Source: Polytrichum commune (Eukaryota > Streptophyta > Polytrichopsida > Polytrichales > Polytrichaceae). Taken from it: a DNA stretch of 60,000 nucleotides. The notes under the pieces were generated by a model. That model saw nothing but the letters and a program-made list of their open reading frames with translations, had not been told where the DNA came from and did not search any database. Within the stretch, counting starts at the first letter, position 1. Each line of letters begins with the position of its first letter. This document shows positions 57,001-60,000 of this stretch, one piece after another. The DNA lies in contig OX485807.1 of assembly GCA_950295325.1 (NCBI GenBank), positions 21,177,666 through 21,237,665 on the forward strand. The letters run 5' to 3'. Made by a program: the position numbers and the translations under genes.

Positions 57001-57159
57001 AAGACAGGAGCTGCAACAATGTTATTGTGCGACCAATGTCAACGTGGATGGCACATGGCATGTTTGACACCTCCCCTTTTGACTCTTCCTTCTGGCAATT
57101 GGGTTTGTCCTCGTTGTCGGAAAGCCTCTCATTCCGTGGCCGTTAATGGTCATGATTGA
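54016..57159 (+). CDS. Reverse transcriptase, RNase H, integrase and PHD finger
   Basis: About 1047 aa in the same frame as the previous CDS (residues counted from 54028). RT is at about 60-330, with FIRSYRNCFAFSLHDLEG, FSTLDWRSGYHQL, FGLKNAPAEFQRVMD and catalytic YIDD (231-234). RNase H follows with LHTDWSAVGLGAVLTQ, YSSYEGEALAAVW and VTDHQPL. Integrase has an HHCC finger (H621, C656, C659) and a DDE core at Asp688, Asp748 and Glu783 (GLAERVVQ). Where chromoviruses carry a chromodomain, the C-terminus instead has a C4HC3 PHD finger at 986-1030 (CYVCGEKTGAATMLLCDQC, GWHMACL, WVCPRC). PHD fingers often bind the histone H3 tail, so it may steer integration; this is inferred. Confidence 0.93.
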   Translation, partial: QSQAVLAPIGNPSMKKETTEFDDWPIEVGPKLTGAEARKVRVFIRSYRNCFAFSLHDLEGYKGKPVRIQLEDDHPIFRRPYRLSTSERLGVQTRCQELLAAELIELSNGEYACATVMPSKKDIFGNWTEKRMCGDYRPVNRKTKSDRYPMPMPEELFDALGFSRIFSTLDWRSGYHQLPLLLGDRVKTAFWGIDKDGKDQLYHWKFLPFGLKNAPAEFQRVMDQLLAGLPFARCYIDDVIIFSNSPHDHVRHLQAVFERLQRWGLRLHHGKCKFFHDQLPYLGHMIVPGGLGVQQAKVDALHKIPAPSDVPRLRAFLGLANYYRRFVKNFSLIAKPLTILTGKDQPWIWSREQQQAFDTLKQRLGSAPVLRRPDVSRAFQLHTDWSAVGLGAVLTQKDEEGKEYVVAYASRSNNSAESNYSSYEGEALAAVWAIVHFRPYLYGQKFTLVTDHQPLKWLMESDKLTGKLARWALLLQEYDFEVVHRAGIANLDADGLSRNPSPSDEDLTGARWHGDCDREAVPGWHAATYLTMMSGLAAEILVEEHDEEVDKSLVVSDVWEDQAVLYKLQQGIFLLGLSAMERDRVSHRITRFRWANNLLFRVWPNGTRRIVTRPDQRASLVRQVHEELGHFRVRRTHSMLRNQYWWTGMYQQVATYVSRCEVCDRVRSSFNTLSPQLQPLPIMGLGYRWSLDFAGPLTITPHGSKYVLVMVEHFSKWIELVALPQNSSELAAMAFLNRVLARFGAPAEVLTDQGREFLGSFEALCTKALIDHRTTSRDHPEADGLAERVVQTVKRGLRKYGLLHGNHRDWDLMLPWIAMGYRFSRQASLASYSPYQLLYGQEPILPSSVREKLAPVVNLDDPDVWAQCLHDRVAFFQKAMPMAMENLNIAQHRDTLRYARIRSGAYRPQVRRFSKGDYVYLQREAPTTLDVKVGRTILRVKDVLPSGILLLEGKDGRECREHSKNCAPCHLPIDGSVHPELAVVPQGLPCYVCGEKTGAATMLLCDQCQRGWHMACLTPPLLTLPSGNWVCPRCRKASHSVAVNGHD

Positions 57160-57483
57160 GGATTTTGTGGATGTTTACCACATGTTTTAGTGGTGAAGTT
57201 GTTATTTAGTTGGTTGGAAATTTTATGGGATTGAAAATCACATTGAAAGAGTTATCCAAGAATTCAACATAAATTGTTGAAGGCGATTAAGGATGGGGCT
57301 CAAATTGCACCCAGCCTATAGTCTTGGATTACTTTCTCAATCATGAGTTTAATTCCCTAGATTACCACTACCCAATTGAATATGTATAAATGTAGCAACA
57401 ACTTCATCATGTTCAACAACTCTACCGATGAGTGTGTTTGTTCCTAGCCGATTGGAGGGGCTCCTTATCTGCTAGTGGGGGCA
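57160..57483 (+). other. Retroelement 3' untranslated region with polypurine-like tract
   Basis: No coding frame. AGTGGGGG at 57474-57481 is the best polypurine-tract candidate and sits 2-3 nt before repeat B1. ATTGGAGGGG at 57451-57460 is a second. Confidence 0.6.
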
Positions 57484-57590
57484 CTTGAAGAGGTGGTTGT
57501 TTAGCATTTTAGTTTGCTATTTTATTTTGCTAATTGATGTTGACGCCGACACTCGATCTGTTGTGTTTAACGATCTTAGTTTACACGACA
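57484..57590 (+). repeat. Repeat B1 (107 bp)
   Basis: CTTGAAGAGGTGGTTG to TTTACACGACA, identical to B2 at 58025-58131. It is followed by GC and then A2. Confidence 0.92.
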
Positions 57591-57592
57591 GC

Positions 57593-58023
57593 TGTCACGT
57601 GAGGTGATATCGGGGGCTAAGTCACGTCAATTTAGGAGTAAATGGACTCCACTAGGAGTCCATGTGTGTTAGGATGAGTAACGGACTCCATTGGGAGTCC
57701 TAGTTAGTTGTTCATCCCCTCCATGGATGAACTCCACTGTTGATTGGGGTTGTATGGAGAGGAAGGCCTCTTGACTTGCCATTGTTGTCAAGTCAAGTCT
57801 TGTGAGTGTGTTTTGAGAGAGAGAGAGCTTGTTGTTGCTTTCTCATGGCTATGGTGTAGTAGATTATGAGTAAAGCCTTTGCATTCTTTCTCCACCACTT
57901 GCACTCTTGGATTCTCCCTTCGTGGAGTGAGAGATAGCTTGACTCTTGTGTGTGAATTTTAGAGTTTCTTAAGCTTTGTAAGGAGACATTTTAGTTTCTT
58001 AAGCTTGGAGAGAAAAACCCTCA
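57593..58023 (+). repeat. Terminal repeat A2 (431 bp)
   Basis: Identical by eye to A1. It is preceded by B1 plus GC and followed, after one T, by B2. Confidence 0.92.
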
Positions 58024-58024
58024 T

Positions 58025-58131
58025 CTTGAAGAGGTGGTTGTTTAGCATTTTAGTTTGCTATTTTATTTTGCTAATTGATGTTGACGCCGACACTCGATCT
58101 GTTGTGTTTAACGATCTTAGTTTACACGACA
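58025..58131 (+). repeat. Repeat B2 (107 bp), right end of the element
   Basis: Identical to B1. Its end CACGACA is the near-complement of the left end TGTCACG, and AATT follows. Confidence 0.9.
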
Positions 58132-58135
58132 AATT

Positions 58136-58516
58136 GGATTTGGTCATGGAAAGGTTGTATAATTCAAAAAGTTTAAGGTTTAGAATACTTCCTCAAGTGC
58201 ATCATCAAATGCCCCAGACAAATAGCGCTTTGGATGCTTCCGGCTAAAATCCAGTAACTCACAAGAAGAATTGGCTACATTTCCGGGACATTTTCTGGTC
58301 CATCAGCTAACTGCCAGAGGATTGAAATTACAGTCGAATTGCCATTCGATGGTTGGAAATTTAGACCGGCCATGAGGGGAAATCCATCGGCTGATAATGA
58401 ACTAGCTGTCGGTTTCCCCCGAACATAGTGTGTGTGTTCTAAGTTTTTTCTCGTCATGTGCTAGAGTACTTCTCATAGGGGCGGGATTCACTTTCTAACT
58501 ACGTGCTTTATTTTTT
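58136..58516. other. Flank of the retroelement, no gene seen
   Basis: Short frames only, no domain recognised. Confidence 0.5.
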
Positions 58517-59545
58517 AGATTGGTGGATGTGATTTGTCAATAAGTCTAGGTTGAGAAAAAAATTCCAACATGGATGAAAAGTGTGATCATTTTTCTTGGA
58601 GACATTTGAGTTGAGCCTAGAAACCTCTTGGAAGCCATGAAAGAATTACAAGTACGGTTTACATGACATGTCTAGATCATAAACAAATGTTGAATTGGAA
58701 TTTTTTTGACTAACGCTTCAAAAACATGATGCACCTCCACATATTGGAGGCTTGCTCCTCCCATCTTAAGGATAACTAGATTACCCCCCTCAAAGTGTTC
58801 AATTTGGTCCTCAACAAAACTTTATCAAGTTTTTCATGGATGTAAATAGCCCCCCTTTTTAGATTGGTAGATGTGATTTGTCAATGAGTCTAGGTTGAGA
58901 AAAAAAATTCCAATGTGGATGAAAAGTATGATCATTCTTCTTGGAGACATTTGAGTTGAGCCTAGAAACCTCTTGGAAGCCATGAAAGAACTACAAGTAT
59001 GGTTTACATGGCATGTCTAGATCATAAACAAATGTTGAATTGGAATTTTTTTGACTAACGCATCAAAAACATGATGCACCTCCAAATATTGGAGGCTTGC
59101 TCCTCCCATCTTAAGGATAACTACATTACCCCCTCAAAGTGTTCAATTTGGTCCTCAACAAAACTTTATCAAGTTTTTCATGGATGTAAATAGCCCCCCT
59201 TTTTAGATTGGTAGATGTGATTTGTCAATGAGTCTAGGTTGAGAAAAAAAATTCCAATGTGGATGAAAAGTATGATCATTCTTCTTGGAGACATTTGAGT
59301 TGAGCCTAGAAACCTCTTGGAAGCCATGAAAGAACTACAAGTATGGTTTACATGGCATGTCTAGATCATAAACAAATGTTGAATTGGAATTTTTTTGACT
59401 AACGCATCAAAAACATGATGCACCTCCAAATATTGGAGGCTTGCTCCTCCCATCTTAAGGATAACTACATTACCCCCTCAAAGTGTTCAATTTGGTCCTC
59501 AACAAAACTTTATCAAGTTTTTCATGGATGTAAATAGCCCCCCCT
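58517..59545. repeat. Three tandem 344-bp repeats
   Basis: Units start with AGATTGGTRGATGTGATTTG at 58517, 58861 and 59205. Each has TTGGAGACATTTGAGTTGAG, GCATGTCTAGATCATAAAC, TATTGGAGGCTTGCTCC and ATGGATGTAAATAGCCCCCC. Units 2 and 3 are nearly identical and unit 1 is more diverged. No coding frame is conserved. Confidence 0.95.
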
Positions 59546-60000
59546 CCCTTTAACATTAGAGAGGTGAAGAGCTTGAAAAAAAGAAGCATTTTCCCTCTTT
59601 AAACGGAAGAGTGGGTTCAGGGGCAGCGTCTTTGAGTGATGCTCAGTGTGAACACCTTCGTGTTTCCCCGTGTGAACGAGGATATTTCCAGACCTTGTTC
59701 TGTTCCCGCCGGGAGCATGTTTGTCAGCTCAGCTCTTCTCTTCTCTCCGGAACTATTTGTGGTTTACGAAGTTGCGATGAAATCTTGATAGAAAGAAATG
59801 CTTTGTTTCCTTACACCCAAGCCGAGCAGATTATACCTCCTTCTCCAATTCTCACATCATCTCAGACTCTGACTTCTTCGGGGCTAGGTCACAACAGAAA
59901 TTGTTATTAGGCGTCTTTCTACTTGCTGGATTTCTTCTACCTCGCTGGCTTTAGAACGAAAACCCTCGCCTCAAATAACGTGGGGTTTATGCGGTCCTGG
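59546..60000 (+). other. Unassigned end of window
   Basis: An open frame at 59611-59910 (99 codons, Cys/Ser-rich) has no recognised domain. The sequence becomes less AT-rich here. It could be the beginning of another gene or repeat cut off by the window edge. Confidence 0.25.

Larger units (their letters stand above)
48600..58131 (+). mobile_element. Ty3/Gypsy-type retrotransposon encoding a DNA methyltransferase and PHD finger
   Basis: A 9.5-kb element: direct repeat A1, a ~1-kb leader, Gag, protease plus DNA methyltransferase, RT-RNase H-integrase-PHD, then B1-A2-B2. The order PR-RT-RH-IN is Ty3/Gypsy. The A repeats (431 bp) and B repeats (107 bp) look identical between copies, and no coding frame has an unexplained break. 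The insertion is therefore recent and possibly active. The outer ends are TGTC and GACA with AATT on both sides. The methyltransferase sits between protease and RT, an unusual position for a host-derived domain. Confidence 0.93.

Noticed and set aside
48600-58023. Ordinary LTR retrotransposon with 431-bp LTRs (A1 and A2)
   Set aside because: No primer site follows A1, the sequence before A2 is not purine-rich, and the flanks (CAATT and TCTTG) do not match. The A+B reading gives matching AATT flanks and complementary ends.

Overview
This is nuclear DNA of a land plant. It has short U2-type introns, a plant UDP-glycosyltransferase with a PSPG box, a PR-1/CAP protein, a captured piece of plastid-type starch phosphorylase, and plant-type Mutator, PIF/Harbinger, CACTA, hAT, Copia and Ty3/Gypsy elements. 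Gene density is low (four host-type genes in 60 kb). I cannot fix the lineage from the sequence. The long AT-rich, transposon-filled spacers fit a mid-size to large genome, and a non-seed plant is possible.

Layout. Roughly 1-11.4 kb: a Mutator-like (MULE) locus with two convergent multi-exon genes, a Ulp1/C48 SUMO-type protease gene on + (779-5532) and a SWIM-type MULE transposase on - (10446-7340). They are separated by TCAGTCATTC-rich repeats and flanked by tandem repeats. 13.1-16.5 kb: two host genes on -, a two-exon UGT and a PET117-like mitochondrial assembly factor, with a TRIM-like repeat pair between them. 16.6-22.2 kb: repeats, including a foldback element rich in AACCGGTT. 22.2-28.7 kb: a PIF/Harbinger element with perfect 13-bp TIRs and a TAA target duplication. 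It carries a decayed SANT-like ORF1, a decayed transposase, and a captured, intron-containing fragment of plastidial starch phosphorylase fused to a Copia remnant. 28.7-38.8 kb: AT-rich repeats and an 893-bp hAT-like MITE with an 8-bp target duplication. 38.8-41.9 kb: an intronless VIT/vWA protein gene behind a tandemly duplicated leader. 43.2-43.8 kb: a PR-1-like gene. 46.7-47.1 kb: a CACTA MITE nested in an inverted repeat.

The most striking object is at 48.6-58.1 kb: a young Ty3/Gypsy-type retroelement with intact coding capacity. Its order is Gag, then protease plus a complete DNMT3-like cytosine-5 DNA methyltransferase, then reverse transcriptase, RNase H and integrase with a C-terminal PHD finger. 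Gag overlaps the next frame in +1, suggesting frameshifting. The protease-methyltransferase frame ends in a TAG in a CARYYA leaky-stop context and continues in the same frame into RT. The repeats are laid out A1-ORFs-B1-A2-B2 with TGTC/GACA outer ends and AATT on both sides, which is not the usual LTR layout. The element therefore appears to carry both a DNA-methylation writer and a chromatin reader. Related methyltransferase-bearing retrotransposons have been reported, to my recollection, from a charophyte alga and dinoflagellates. This copy's combination with a PHD finger, two recoding sites and split repeats looks new.
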